A model generated the notes under the pieces. The model was not told the origin of the DNA. It saw nothing but the letters and a program-made list of their open reading frames with translations, and made no database searches. A stretch of DNA of 64,000 nt from Hirundichthys speculiger (Eukaryota; Chordata; Actinopteri; Beloniformes; Exocoetidae): NCBI GenBank assembly GCA_018398805.1, contig JAGFBZ010000856.1:186001-250000 (forward strand), written 5' to 3'. The translations under genes were made by a program, and so were the position numbers. This document shows, piece by piece, positions 1 through 57,872 of the stretch (the stretch's first letter is position 1; each line of letters begins with the position of its first letter).

Positions 1-471
1 AAAGCGCTCGATTAAGGGGGGAGACCCCTTCATCTGGGAGATTATTTCAGCAGATAATCGCTGAGCTACAAAAACGCCCGTCCGCTCTCGGCTGCGCCGC
101 GAAGAGCTGATCTGCAGTCAGCGGCGGGAAGCTGACATGAAGAAGCTAATCCTTCCCTCCTCGTGAATGAAAGTAATAAAGAGGGATCTAAGCCTGGTTT
201 CTGGACAGACTTGTTTACTGGGTTCAGGATAAACTGGCCGTCGCAGCCCATCCCCGGCGCTCCCGTCTGCCACGCCTCCCCCACCTCTGCCCTCGATGGT
301 TGCGTTTGCGTGTCATGGATGGAGAACGGAGACGGGGGTCTGCAACGCCGCCCGTCCCTCCCCAGATCAGTCTTTGCTTACGTGATTCTGACAGCCACAG
401 TTCAGATCCGAAGACCCCCTTTTTCCCCTTTATCCTCCTCACCCCTCCAGCCCCGCCTCCCCCCCTCCATC
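1..471 (-). other. Likely VPS37D 3' UTR, incomplete
   Basis: Directly follows the VPS37D stop codon on the minus strand. It is GC-rich and carries no AATAAA or ATTAAA on that strand, so the transcript probably ends beyond the window edge. Overlapping open frames here are short, low-complexity and unlike any protein I know. Confidence 0.5.
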
Positions 472-46540
<46,069 letters not shown>

Positions 46541-46700
46541 TTTGCCCCTTCAAACTGCGGCTGAAGACGTGTGGGAGACACAAAGTCCGCACAGCCGTTC
46601 GCATCTCGTTCACACTGGAATGCGATGCGAGCTGCCCGCACGCGGCGTTAACTAGTCAGCCGTTGGACTTCCGGTCGACTCCTTCAAAATAAAACCTAGT
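46541..46700 (-). promoter_or_regulatory. VPS37D 5' UTR/proximal promoter with ETS-like site
   Basis: The CpG-containing stretch just upstream of the ATG has no TATA box. ACTTCCGGT at 46667-46675 reads ACCGGAAGT on the gene strand, a consensus ETS-factor site and a common element of housekeeping promoters. It lies about 130 bases from the ATG. The transcription start is not visible from sequence, so the promoter call is an inference. Confidence 0.4.
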
Positions 46701-46751
46701 TCAGTTGTTTCCGTCTCGGTTCGTTTTGTGGACTCGGGTGTCGTCGTTAAG

Positions 46752-46814
46752 GTGACCCCGGTTCACTTTAACCACACGACTCACTTGAGTCATTGTTGTT
46801 GTAAAACAACAACC
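46752..46814. repeat. Degenerate flank of the minisatellite
   Basis: Contains GACTCACTTGAGTCATTG, which resembles a decayed array unit with one more TGAGTCA motif and places the motif closer to the promoter. Confidence 0.4.
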
Positions 46815-46861
46815 AAATAGGGGGAAAAAAATGCAGTATTTAATTCTTTTTACTTAGATTC

Positions 46862-47967
46862 ACTGACTAGAGTGAAGTCGGTGAACGGAATCATCTGAGT
46901 CTGCGGTGTTTCCGGTGAGTCTATGAGCTGGCATAAGTGAACCGATTCAACTAAATCAACTGAGTCCACCGTGTTTCCTGTGAGTCCACTAACTTGAGTC
47001 AGTGAACTTATTCAACAAATCATCTGAGTCTACAGTGTTTCTTTTGAGTCCGCTAACTTGAGTCAATGAACTGATTCAACCAAATCATCTGAGTCCCCGG
47101 TGTTTGTATTGAGTCCGATAACTTGAGTCAATGAACTGATTCAACCGAATCATCTGAGTCCGCGGTGTTTCTATTAAGTCCGCTAACTTGAGTCAATGAA
47201 CTGATTCAACCAAATCATCTGAGTCCGCGGTGTTTCTATTGAGTCCACTAACTTGAGTCAATGAACTGATTCAACCGAATCATCTGAGTCCCCGGTGTTT
47301 CTATTGAGTCCGATAATTTGCATAAGTAATCCGGTTCAACCGAATCATCTGAGTCCCCTGTGTTTCTATTGAGCCCGATAACTTGCATAAGTAATCCGGT
47401 TCAACCGACTCATCTGAGTCCCCGGTATTTCTATTGAGTCTGCTAACTTGAGTCAATGAACTGATTCAACCGAATCATCTGAGTCCCCGGTGTTTCTATT
47501 GAGTCTGCTAACTTGAGTCAATGAACTGATTCAACCGAATCATCTGAGTCCCCGGTGTTTCTATTGAGCCCGATAACTTGCATAAGTAATCCAGTTCAAC
47601 CGACTCATCTGAGTCCCCGGTATTTCTATTGAGTCCGATAACTTGCATAAGTAATCCGGTTCAACCGAATCATCTGAGTCCGCGGTGTTTCTATTGAGTC
47701 TGCTAACTTGAGTCAATGAACTGATTCAACCGAATCGTCTGAGTCCCCAGTGTTTGTATTGAGTCCGATAACTTGCATGAGTAATCCGGTTCAACCGAAT
47801 CATCTGAGTCCCCGGTGTTTCTATTGAGTCCGATAACTTGCATGAGTAATCCGGTTCAACCGAATCATCTGAGTCCCCGGTGTTTCCAATCAGTCCGCTA
47901 ACTTGAGTCAATGAACTTTTTAAACTTAAACATCTGAGTCCGCGGTGTTTCTATTGAGTCCGCTAAC
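46862..47967. repeat. 65-bp-unit minisatellite upstream of VPS37D
   Basis: About 17 tandem units of 65 bp read directly from the sequence (for example starts near 47111 and 47176). Two unit types occur. Type 1 has CTTGAGTCAATGAACTGATT. Type 2 has CTTGCATAAGTAATCCGGTT. Both share TCAACCGAATCATCTGAGTC and GGTGTTTCTATT. Type 1 units carry TGAGTCA, the AP-1 consensus, and about nine copies are present. Types occur in short blocks, suggesting local block amplification. The units nearest the gene are the most diverged. The array lies about 0.3 kb upstream of the ATG. Confidence 0.95.
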
Positions 47968-49671
47968 TCACCTCGTGTACTTAGTTAGCAGCCAGCTGTG
48001 CAGGGGACTCGTAGGATCCAGGATAATGGAGACGTCAAACTCATGATTCCTGATTTAGTACAAAGATTCTGTGATTCAGGAACCGACCAGCTCTGAAAAC
48101 TGACTGTATGAAGAGAACTGGACAAGATGGAAAGAGAAAACAGCAGGAGCTGCCGTCTTAGCAGGAGCTAACTCTGCCCAACCTTTAGCTATTCCTCAAT
48201 TCCAAGAGGACCAAATCTGTACTTGTGTACTTGGAAGTTTATACTTGACAAATGAGACTCAGAAGAACATACTTCTGAGAACCGGAAGATGCAGATTTTT
48301 TTCTTTCTGCGACTGGAACAGCCATATACTTGATAGCATCAGCTCAACTAGCAGGTCAACACGTAGTCAAAAAACATCAACAATTTAATTTACCTGAAAA
48401 TAATTCATGTTATTCAGAATGAGCAAACCTGCTCATTTTTGTTCAGCATGTGCTGATCTAAAAATGTATCTTGGAACTTGGGATTCTTTGTCCTTTAATC
48501 GTTTTTTTGTGGTGTTAAGTTTGGCCACACTTAGTCCTTGTGAAAAAAAAAAAAATTTTAAAACCAAGACTTTTGCTGTGCAATAACGACTTTGTCATAA
48601 AGCTAAATATTTCATTACATTGTGACTTTTGAGCTTAAAATTACACTTTTCTTTGTCTTAAAATATAAAAATTTGCAAAATCGCAGCATTCTGACATTAA
48701 ATCACAAGTTTTTAATTAAATAGTGAATTTTGCATAATTGCAACTTTTTGCTCTACAATCAAGAATTTTTGTAACTTAAAAAAAAAGCACATTTTGCAAA
48801 ATTATGACTTTTTGACAAGAATCTGCAACTTTTTGTTTTAAAATCCAGACTTTTGTGGAATTGGGCAATTTTGTTGTAAAATTGCAATGTTTGTGAAATC
48901 TTGTCTTTTTGACCTAAAACAGATTCTTTTCAGCCGTGTTATAAATAAAGGGTATGGAGGTTAAAATAAAAAATCAAAAGACTTTGGACGACTTTTTTGA
49001 ATTGGCTCTATCTTGATCAACTACTCACGAGTGTAAAATCACAAGAACTGTATTCCTGCATGAAAACATCTTAAAACTACATTATGTGACACATCAACCA
49101 AGTTATAACTTTCAGTTTTAATCCGTGCTCTTCTGCCATTACTTTTGCTTGTTGATGCAAAATGCATTCTGGGACACTTTGCTGTCTCAAGTCTCCACAA
49201 GTCTCCACTCGACGCATCCTCGATAAAACGACAGAGCAAGAATACGTCCGGGGATTTCCACTTTAGAATTGCAACAATACTTCAGCTGTGACTGATAACG
49301 ATTATACAACTACACAACAAGTACAGACAAGTATACATACTGAAAAATGGCTCTGGTTAATCCTAAACGCCATCACCTTCCACTTCTGTCTTGAAGCAAT
49401 CCAGGAAGTAAAGAAACGTGCAGTTCCTCAACTGACCACAAGGCTCTGGCTCCCAAACAGATCAAACCCCCATTGACTCCAATGTTATAATTTCCAACTT
49501 TTGCAGCAGAAATGACCATATTTACAACCTGATACAAAAACGGCTTTAGTTTCTTTATTTAGATTTTACATCCGTGACATCTGTACGATGGATCAATTTT
49601 TTTGTACCACGTCAGGTAAAATTATAAAGCAGCTAAATGTATCTGTTATCAGCTCACTATGGCTGTGGTTA
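47968..49671. other. Upstream intergenic, with an eroded low-complexity tract
   Basis: 48530-48930 is a degenerate tandem of AAATTGCAACTTTTTG-type units. The remainder is unique. No second gene recognised. Confidence 0.5.
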
Positions 49672-49679
49672 GAGCTGAG

Positions 49680-50108
49680 CGATTTTATCGATTCTGCGAT
49701 ATATATCGATATTTTATCGAGTATCGAGTATAGATTTTTCAGCCACGGGTATCGATATTCTAAGCTTCTTTCAAACCCCCTGTGTCCCACATTTAAAAGC
49801 TTGCAAGCAACAATTTGCACTGTTTAAATAAATGAAACTATTTTTCTCAACAAATCTTTTATTCATTATGTCCAGTATTTACAAGCTGCCTGTCAGCCAT
49901 ATAATGTGTAATTGATGCTTTTAGTTCAATTAATTCACACAAAGTCATTGGAACACTCACAAGATGTCACCAAAATCACTTTGCCCTTTAAAATCTTTCA
50001 GAAAATGATGTAAATGTATTGTAAGATGAATATCGATATATATCGTATCATGAGCCGAATATCGTGTATCGTATCATATCATGAGATTAGTGTATCGCTA
50101 CAGCCCTA
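49680..50108 (+). mobile_element. Family C hAT element, intact ends
   Basis: The cleanest family C copy, 429 bp: TAGAGCTGAGCGATTTTATC to CGCTACAGCCCTA, perfect duplication GCTGTGGT (49672-49679, 50109-50116). No insertions, so a useful reference for the family. Confidence 0.95.
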
Positions 50109-50116
50109 GCTGTGGT

Positions 50117-51158
50117 AGGTCATCATTTCAGTAACTTAGCACTTACATATATTGACGTCTGAGCTGCAAATTAAACCTAACACAATAAAATTATATCTTC
50201 AGCTGAATATGTTTTGATTAATCCTTTGTTGTGTGTTGTGTTCATTGCACAAATGGTGGTTGGGCTGCTCGACTGTGATGCCTGTATGTGTGGGGGCAGA
50301 TGTCTGGCCGGTCCTTCAGCCATCTGCTAGTCTTTCAGCTCTGGCAGGACTCGTTTCGGTAGTGACATTTGGAGATAAGGATGTTTGAACAGATTTGATA
50401 AAATTAATGTAAACTTACAGTAATGGGCTAACATAAGGTAAGCCAGCCAAGCTAAGATGGTTAACTGTTACTGGAGTAAGGTGAGTGTGTTCCAGCCGGC
50501 ACCTCTGGTGGGACCTGCCGGTTGATCAGTCAACGACTTGCAGGGATAGACGCGTTGCAGTTGGGCGAGCCTACTTCCATTAGCCCGCGAGTCACGAGAT
50601 GATTCACCGTAGGTCCCAGCAGATCTCTACTTGGCCCTGAAATGATCCTCCGTGGCTCCCAGCTCCTTCAGCCAAGCCTCGCCGCAGGTGGACATTAGCA
50701 CCGAGACCTCCCGTTTCAAATGTCATTTCAGTTAGTCATTTTAACGTCGCAGTCAATGAAGATTTGCTCTATTTTACTGTTCCTCTTACAACCAACTGCC
50801 TGTTCATCAATAGTCCTAAGAAGCTGAAGTGACAGCTACCCATTTTATGAGCTGTCACTCAAAACTACATCCTTCACAATCTGCAGCGTACATAAAAATT
50901 CACCCCTCTACAGTGGCCATGATGAGAAAATCTAGCTTTGTACCAGGCTGTAAATATGTTTATTTCTCTGTAAAGTTGGACATTTTAACATCATAGTCAG
51001 TGGAAGCTGACTCATGTTTGAAGGCAGCCCCCTGTGGTCATTCAAGGAACTGCACTTCCACATCAGCTTCGTCAGGGGAAAACCAGAGGTTGCCAATCGA
51101 GTAAAAGTGTTCATAGCTCACTCAGCTTTAGGGCTTATTAAAGATCATCACAACCACT
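50117..51158. other. Intergenic, unique sequence
   Basis: Nothing recognised. Confidence 0.5.
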
Positions 51159-51166
51159 AGCATGTA

Positions 51167-51527
51167 TAGGGGTGAGTATTGGCAAGGACCTCACAATACG
51201 ATATGTATCATGATACTTGGGTCATATGATATGATATTATCACGATATACTGCGATATTTTACCCAGTTAATATCAAAATTAAAAGTAGAGTTGAAAAAT
51301 CAAGTTGCTGTATATGTTCATCAGATGATATTGATCATTCAGAGGACAAATTGAGTCAAAACTATTTGCTTCAAAACAAACTATTTATTGGGTGAATTCC
51401 AATTCCTATTCCTACCTATTTATTGTTTATTATTAAAAAAATCGATATTAGAAGCTGAAAAATCGATATTATATTGGGCGGCCGAAAATTGCGATATATT
51501 GCCAAATCGATTTTGTTCACACCCCTA
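51167..51527 (+). mobile_element. Family A hAT element
   Basis: Perfect duplication AGCATGTA (51159-51166, 51528-51535). About 26 bases (GAATTCCAATTCCTATTCCT) are inserted in the core near 51390. Confidence 0.95.
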
Positions 51528-51535
51528 AGCATGTA

Positions 51536-52347
51536 TACAGTAAATATCGTTTTGCTTCAAATGACTGTCTTTATATAGCTTCCTTACATTGGTGCATCTC
51601 TCTCTGTAGAGAGATGCCTCTGTAGAGAACGAATTTGACGTATAACATTCTTAAACTGATGTGACGCAGCTGCCTGTGAACAATCTTTTGCCTTGCTGTG
51701 TTGAATTACCTTCGCAGAGGGAGTTTTGTGATCGTTTCAGTCGTTCCAGCTGACCACTCTCTTGTATGGGACAAACTTCCAGCTTATCACAAAGGGCTCT
51801 TTCAGGTTCGCAAGAACTCTCTGCAGACTAACTTGCGGGTATTTCTTAAAAGAAAATACAAGGCAATCCTGTAATCCTCAAGACTGACAAAATTCATTAT
51901 TTATTCCTTTGCATTATCTGAAAAATAAAATAAAAAAGTTATTAATTACAGCAATTTAATGTAATTGTCTGAGGATCAGCTGGTTAAAGAAAATATATTT
52001 GTTCCATAACTGTGTTTTTTTTTCCTTTTTTCTAGAAAATAAAACAGCTGAATGAGCATCCTTCAAGATCATGCAGTGGATGATAAAGCAACTGAATATT
52101 AAAGAGAAAGCATGGCACAAAAATGAAAGCCTTCAAACAGAAAATTAGCGTGGCATCGAGACGCCTGGGGCAAAAAAATAAAAAATAAAAAAGTGGCAAC
52201 AAACCATCTTTCTGAGCCGCCTTCTTCTCTCTGCCTCCACACATTATGTACAATATTGATCTAATAGAGAAATATGTGGCTCCAGGGTCAACGCATATTA
52301 ATCTGATTAAACCCAAACCAATGTAAGAATCTGGATGACGTAGGGCT
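51536..52347. other. Intergenic, unique sequence
   Basis: AT-rich, no feature recognised. Confidence 0.5.
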
Positions 52348-52699
52348 TACGGGTGAGTATTAGCAGGGACCTTGCAATACGATAAGTGTCATGATACGAT
52401 ATTATCATGAAATCATGATATATTGCAATATTCTACCCAGTTAATATCAAAATTAAAAGTAGAGATGAAAAATCAAGTTGCTGTATATGTTCATCAGATG
52501 ATATTGATCATTCAGAGGACAAATTGAGTCAAAACTGTTTGCTTCAAAACAACTTATTTATTATTTATTATTAGTGTTTTTGCACATTTAAGTATTTTCC
52601 TAAAAAAAAAAAAAAATATTAGGAGCTGAAAAATCAATATTATATTGGGTGGCGGAAAATCGCGATATATGGCCAAATCGATTTTTTTTCACACCCCTA
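52348..52699 (+). mobile_element. Family A hAT element
   Basis: Both tips present (TACGGGTG, CACCCCTA). The flanks do not match as a duplication, implying an old insertion or flank mutation. Confidence 0.9.
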
Positions 52700-53853
52700 G
52701 TGTCTCCATACACGTCCTGTGTTTTTGACAATACATTTCATTTACTAGACTAATCTGTGTCTCTAATCTTACTGTAACATATCATAGTTGTCGTGCACAG
52801 GTTTTTGAGGGACCAAGAATCTGAAAAAAACATTGAGAACACATTGAATAATGATCATGTGATGTGATCAGTGCTGCCCAGTGTCGTGTTTACGAAGTCA
52901 CTGATGCCACATTTTGCATTTGAGTCGACAGGCACCACACCGGCCCTCACATCCCATCTCAACAAGCTCCCTGCATCCAGAAAACAGCTGCGCCGATGCA
53001 AAGGGATGTTGCCTGAAGATGCAGCCACAGGCTAAAAGGCTTTGCAGGTTTGCCAGACAAGGACGAATGGATGTGCACGCTCACGTTACTGTGATAATCA
53101 ACCAGGATTGGTTCGTCTCACCTGCCTGAAACAACAAAACAGTGGTCATGTGCAGAATATCCTGTTCATCAGTATGTCCACTCTGCTTGCATGTTCTCAT
53201 GAAGTTTCTGTGCTTTAACCTGTTCACTTATGAGTCAGTGACAAATATTTAAGCGACCGCTGAGGCAGTTATATTTGCTGTCTTTCTAAATCACACAAAA
53301 TATTCTCAATTTACATTCTAGAAAACTTCTTTCATTATTATTTTCATGTTTGGTGATCGTATTTGATGCGGTCTTTAGTCAAGATGATGCAAATTTATTC
53401 TAAAAACTGTGTAAAACTGCCACATTCAGCTCAGATCTGACTTCCGTTTTAGACTTTTCAAAATTAAAGTCCTGAGGAGAGAAATATTCCGCCGTAAATG
53501 TAATTATACCAACTTTATAAAAATCGATAGGTGGGAAAAATTATTATTATTGTTATTATCATTATTGTTATTTTGTTTTCTAGTTGATAATAATAATGAG
53601 TAGCAGCAGTTATATTAGTATATGTTTTATGTTATTTATTTATTTTAACTTTGTCATTTTATGCTGATGTGAACATTTTCTGAAGACCATTTACAACCCG
53701 CGAGCATGGCACCCTCATCCCCCTCCCAACCAGCTGGTCAGTCGTAGCCCCCTCAACCACTTTTTTTGTGCTCCCATGAAAAGAGTTTGAGGGGTTCATG
53801 CGGTTGCCATGGCTCCTCAGATACCAGTCTGGTGGGGATGATGGCATGTGTGG
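52700..53853. other. Intergenic, unique sequence
   Basis: A TTATTA-rich low-complexity stretch at 53540-53600. Otherwise nothing recognised. Confidence 0.5.
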
Positions 53854-53861
53854 GAGGAGAC

Positions 53862-54464
53862 TAGAGCTGAGCGATTTTATAGATTCTGCGATATATATAT
53901 CGATATTTTTTCTCCAGAGAGTACCGATTTTTCAGGTATCGATATTCTAAGCTTCTTTCTAAACCCCCGTGTCCCACCTTTAAAAGCTTGCAAGCAACAA
54001 TTTGCACTGTTTAAATAAATGAAATTATTTTTCTCAACAAATCTTTTATTCATTTTGTCCAGCATTTGCAAGCTGCCTGTCAGCCATATAATGTGTAATT
54101 GATGCTTTCAGTTCAATTAATTCAAACAAAGTCATTGGAACACTCACAAGATGTCACCAAAATCACTTTGTCCCTTTAAAATCCTTCAGAAAATGATGTA
54201 AATGTATTGTAAGATGGGCCGCCCCGGTGGCGCAGTGGTTAGGGCAGGCGGCCCATATACAGAGGCTACAGTCCTCGTGCAGCTGGTTGTGAGTTCGATT
54301 CCCGGCTCAGCAACCCTTTGCCGCGTGTCTTCCCCATTCTCTCTGCCCCCCTTCCTGTCTGTCTACACTGTTAATAAAAAGGCCACTAGAGCCAAAAAAA
54401 AAATGTATTGTAAGATGAATATTGATATGCATCGTATCACGAGATTAGTGTATTACTACAGCTA
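53862..54464 (+). mobile_element. Family C hAT element carrying a SINE
   Basis: Perfect duplication GAGGAGAC (53854-53861, 54465-54472). The right tip is shortened to ACAGCTA. A tRNA-SINE sits near its right end. Confidence 0.95.
54217..54400 (+). mobile_element. tRNA-derived SINE
   Basis: Begins GGCCGCCCCGGTGGCGCAGT. A-box TGGCGCAGTGG (54228-54238) and B-box GTTCGATTC (54293-54301) have tRNA promoter spacing. It ends in an A-rich tail after GGCCACTAGAGCC. A 17-bp duplication, AAATGTATTGTAAGATG (54200-54216, 54401-54417), marks LINE-type insertion. Confidence 0.95.
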
Positions 54465-54560
54465 GAGGAGACGCCACCCTCCCAGTCTAAAAAGGACTCA
54501 AAGTGGCACTAACATCCTGGTACCAGACAGGAGATCCTAACATGTTTATTCACATGTTAT

Positions 54561-55052
54561 TCAAGCCTGATTTATACTCGAACGTCAGGTCGTCTGCGTC
54601 ACCTATGCAGATGGCGCAGAGATGCCCCGCAGGTGCGCAGAGGTGCACCTACCCAAAATTGTAGGTCGACGCAGACAGTGTCGCAGAGAGGAGAGAAAGG
54701 AGGCCTCTGATTGGTCAATTCTACATCTGCGTAGAAAAGAGGGCGTCATTGAAGAAATGTGGAAGTACCCACATCTGTATGATTCTCGTTCTCCACACTA
54801 CAAAGACAGCACATATTCTAGTAATTCATGGAGGGAGATAGCGATGAATGTGGGTCTGGATACGGCAGAGACGGTGAGGAAGTGGAAAACGCAAGAGATA
54901 AGTTTAGTAAGTTTAGCTAGTTCATGATTGTCCATCTTGCATTGTGGCGTGGAATAACATAGCGGAGACCGCGCTAGTATAAATCAAAAGTGACGGCGGC
55001 ATCTCTGCGACAAGCTGACGGCGACACATTGCCGCGAGAGTATACACGGCCC
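54561..55052 (+). mobile_element. Harbinger-like element with MADF frame
   Basis: Imperfect inverted ends (CTGATTTATACTCG and CGAGAGTATACACGGCCC). Internal GTCGACGCAGACAGTGTCGC-type motifs are repeated, as is GTCTGCGTC. It carries one MADF accessory frame and no visible nuclease gene. Confidence 0.65.
54622..54927 (+). pseudogene. MADF (Myb/SANT-like) domain protein of a transposon
   Basis: A 101-residue frame. Residues about 41-93 read EGVIEEMWKYPHLYDSRSPH, then a YKDS...SWREIAMNVGL segment and VRKWK, the classic MADF pattern (ILIEAV..P.LYD..H..YK....W..IA..LG....V..KWK). These DNA-binding proteins are the second gene of Harbinger transposons. The frame is open, but the element lacks a transposase. 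Confidence 0.75.
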
Positions 55053-55176
55053 TTTCTGGGAGAACAATAAAAACCCGTGCAGAATTCAGTGAGTGAGTTT
55101 AATATTTTCCTTAATATTGTGTTTTCGCGACACAGTTAGATAGACAGACAGATCTCCCAGGTATTGAAAATGGTTA

Positions 55177-55394
55177 CAGTGATCCCTTATTTTCCGTGGT
55201 TAATGGGGACCGGTGCCACCTTCTTAAAGGGGCCAGGCTGGCTCACATTTCTTTGCTGTGAGAGAACGCGCACAACATCCTGTGATGTTTCCGCAATTTT
55301 TTCTTGATATTTTTTAATATTTTATATTTCTGAAAAAAATCCGCAAATAACTAAATCCGCGGAACTTAAAGCGCAAATTGGCGAGGGATCACTG
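55177..55394 (+). mobile_element. Mariner-like element (CAGTGATCCCTTATT)
   Basis: 218 bp with inverted ends CAGTGATCCCT and AGGGATCACTG, each at TA. Confidence 0.85.
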
Positions 55395-55396
55395 TA

Positions 55397-56180
55397 AATG
55401 ATTATTCAAATGTTTGCCCAGCCTTGGTTGTAAAAAGCTTTTAACGTCACATGTCATGTAATTTTAATGAAGTCTCCCGGGCGTTTGAGCTCTGATATTA
55501 TTGTGTGCCAACACTGGAGAAGGTTACTGCATGTAGGTCATCACACTGTCAGCTTGAGGCTGTTTGTTTTTTCAAACTAAAATTATTTTTTCATCTCAGC
55601 TGGTAGGTTGTATGAGGCTGAGGGCCTGGCAGCCAGCAGGGGGCCCCCAAAGCAACCGGTGGATGAGACCCTGAGAGAGCCCAAAAACGCTTGTTGACAC
55701 TGAACTGAATCCATCTCGACTCTGCAACGCTCCAGCCGGAATCGCGGCGCTCTTTATTTTTCTACATCTATTTTGCAGATTTTCGTCTCTGGTTGCAGCT
55801 TGGATTTTTGAGGTTTCAAAGCTTCCTGAAGCCAGTCTGAGGACTCGGCCCTCGCCTTCATCTGCCGCCAGATCCAGAATCCATCGGAACCCGCGTAGCT
55901 CCTCCTGCAGTTGGTGGGCCCACCGAACGGGCCCAGAAGGCCTCACTGGGCCGAGGTCAGCCAAACGGCAAAGGCCGGACCAGCAGGTGGATATATATTT
56001 GTACTTTTTGTGACTCTTCAAACTGTAATTTAAGACCAAGTTAAACCAGAATGATCCATTTCAACAATGACTAACAGATTGCATCCATTTGTAGGTATTA
56101 ATAAACTACAGAAGAATCCCATGAAAACGGTTTCTTCTTCTGTACTGAGCTTGTTAACAAAAAAAAGAAAAAGAAAAAGA
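55397..56180. other. Intergenic, one long open frame of unknown nature
   Basis: A 147-residue minus-strand frame (55596-56039) has no recognised domain. The rest is unique AT-rich DNA. Confidence 0.4.
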
Positions 56181-56280
56181 AATGGAGGACTGATTATAAC
56201 TTACAGCTTTCAGGATTCATGACAAAACCATATGGTAAACTAGAATTATTTGACTGCGGCTTCTGCTTTATGTCTAGTTG
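56181..56280 (+). repeat. Direct repeat, left copy
   Basis: About 100 bases (GACTGATTATAACTTACAGC to TTTATGTCTAGTTG) recur at 57773-57872 with roughly 90% identity, in the same orientation, bracketing the family G element. Confidence 0.9.
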
Positions 56281-56654
56281 GACCGTTCGGGGACTCTGGA
56301 CTTGATGTACATGTCTGGCTTCATGAGATTCATCTTGAATCTTTTTCTCAAAAACACATTATTTGTGGTCTTGTCATGAACAACAAGGAATATGGTTTCC
56401 TAATTAATAACATTGTCATTCTCTGTAAATTCTTTATACATAAATGAAAATATATGAAAATTAGACCCAATTTTAATGTCTTTCATAATGATTTCCTGTA
56501 TTTCACCAAAGCCCTTAAGTTAATGAAGAACAAAAAAGCAATGAGACTTTTTAGTTTAATTGAAAAATATAATTTACAAAAAAAGCTCTGGCTAACTTTT
56601 GTTCATTATTATTTATTTTTACAGGGTTTTTTTTTTGTTTTGTTTTGTTTTTAG

Positions 56655-57762
56655 TAGGGCTGGGCAATGATTAAAATTTTTAGTCACAATTAATCGCATT
56701 ATTTCCCTGATTAATCACGATTAATCACATTGTATATGCAAAATCAAATAATGAATTCAAAAGTTCTGTAAAATGCACTTTTATTGAAATGTTCTACTGC
56801 CATAGGAACCGTTAAACACTTTTAACATCAGCACTTGTCAGTAACACATATTTAGTGTAAATATCATCTTAAAAAATGTCAAATAAAATAAAGCTTATTG
56901 CCACTGCCGGGGCATTAATGTCATCCTGTTTTTATAAAAAAAAATTTTAAAAAGTCTACCAACAAAATCCTAACAATCTAGAGGCCACAATCAGAACATT
57001 AAAACAGGTAATTTCTGAGGTAACAGCAGACACTTTTAACGGGGAGTTCAACTTGTCAGTTGTTACAAATAACCTTGTTTCTGTTGAATCCTCCGTCTGG
57101 GAGAACTTTAAAATGAAAATGTCCATGTTAAAGTTCAGTAACTTTACCAATCTGTGTATCATTCATTCTTTCCATTTTCAATTGTCAATCAAAAATTTAA
57201 AAAATTAAAAAGTGACATTTTATAATGTTTTTCGTTTTTAAATCTAACACAAAAAAATGCCTGTTTTTTTTTTTTTATATATATATTTCAATTTTAGACT
57301 TGGATCAAAAATACAAAATTAAAAAACGGGCTACAGGACTGAATTTGTTTTACAATTGAGGACTAGACTTTCTGTTGTCATTACACATCTGTGCCACTAG
57401 ATGGAGCCGCACTGAAGTAACCAGTAAGAGAACAGCAGGACAGTGAACACATGGAGCAGATCTGATGGAACATGGAGGAATGACGCCAAATTTTTGTTGC
57501 AATCCAGAATTTTTTTTTTTTTAGACAGAATTGTTAATATTGCTACCTGAGTTGCTACCCGAACTGTAAAGTTCACGGATTTTTACCGTTCTCCATGTCT
57601 GTTTTATCTGCCAATTATCTTTCAGTTCCCCAGCAGCCAGTAACAGACTTTTCAAAACAAAAGCATGTGAGCAACATGTGTTAACGCGCGATAAAATAAA
57701 TGTCAGCGTTAATAAATTAATGAGTTAACGCGATAATTAACGCGTTAACTTGCCCAGCCCTA
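56655..57762 (+). mobile_element. Family G hAT element (TAGGGCTGGGCAA), copy 1
   Basis: 1.1 kb, tips TAGGGCTGGGCAA and TTGCCCAGCCCTA. Subterminal ATTAATCGCG/GATTAATCAC at one side and TTAACGCG at the other. No 8-bp duplication is visible. No intact frame. Confidence 0.88.
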
Positions 57763-57772
57763 TTAAAAAATG

Positions 57773-57872
57773 AAACCAAGGACTTATTGTAACTTACAGC
57801 TTTCAGATTAATGACAAAACCATATGGTAAACTGGAATTATTTTACTGCGGCTTCTACTTTATGTCTAGTTG
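57773..57872 (+). repeat. Direct repeat, right copy
   Basis: Partner of 56181-56280, beginning GGACTTATTGTAACTTACAG a few bases after the family G element. Confidence 0.9.

Noticed and set aside
1..471. Search for the VPS37D poly(A) signal
   Set aside because: No AATAAA or ATTAAA on the minus strand within the available bases, so no terminator is annotated.
46862..47967. CRISPR-like array
   Set aside because: The repeats are contiguous 65-bp units without unique spacers, in a vertebrate gene context. It is a minisatellite.
54217..54310. Functional tRNA gene
   Set aside because: A and B boxes are present, but the sequence lacks a proper cloverleaf acceptor pairing, continues into a tRNA-unrelated body with an A-tail, and has target duplications. 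It is a SINE.
55596..56039. 147-residue minus-strand open frame
   Set aside because: No recognisable domain, no splice context and no related frame elsewhere in the window. It could be an uncharacterised repeat, but coding evidence is lacking.
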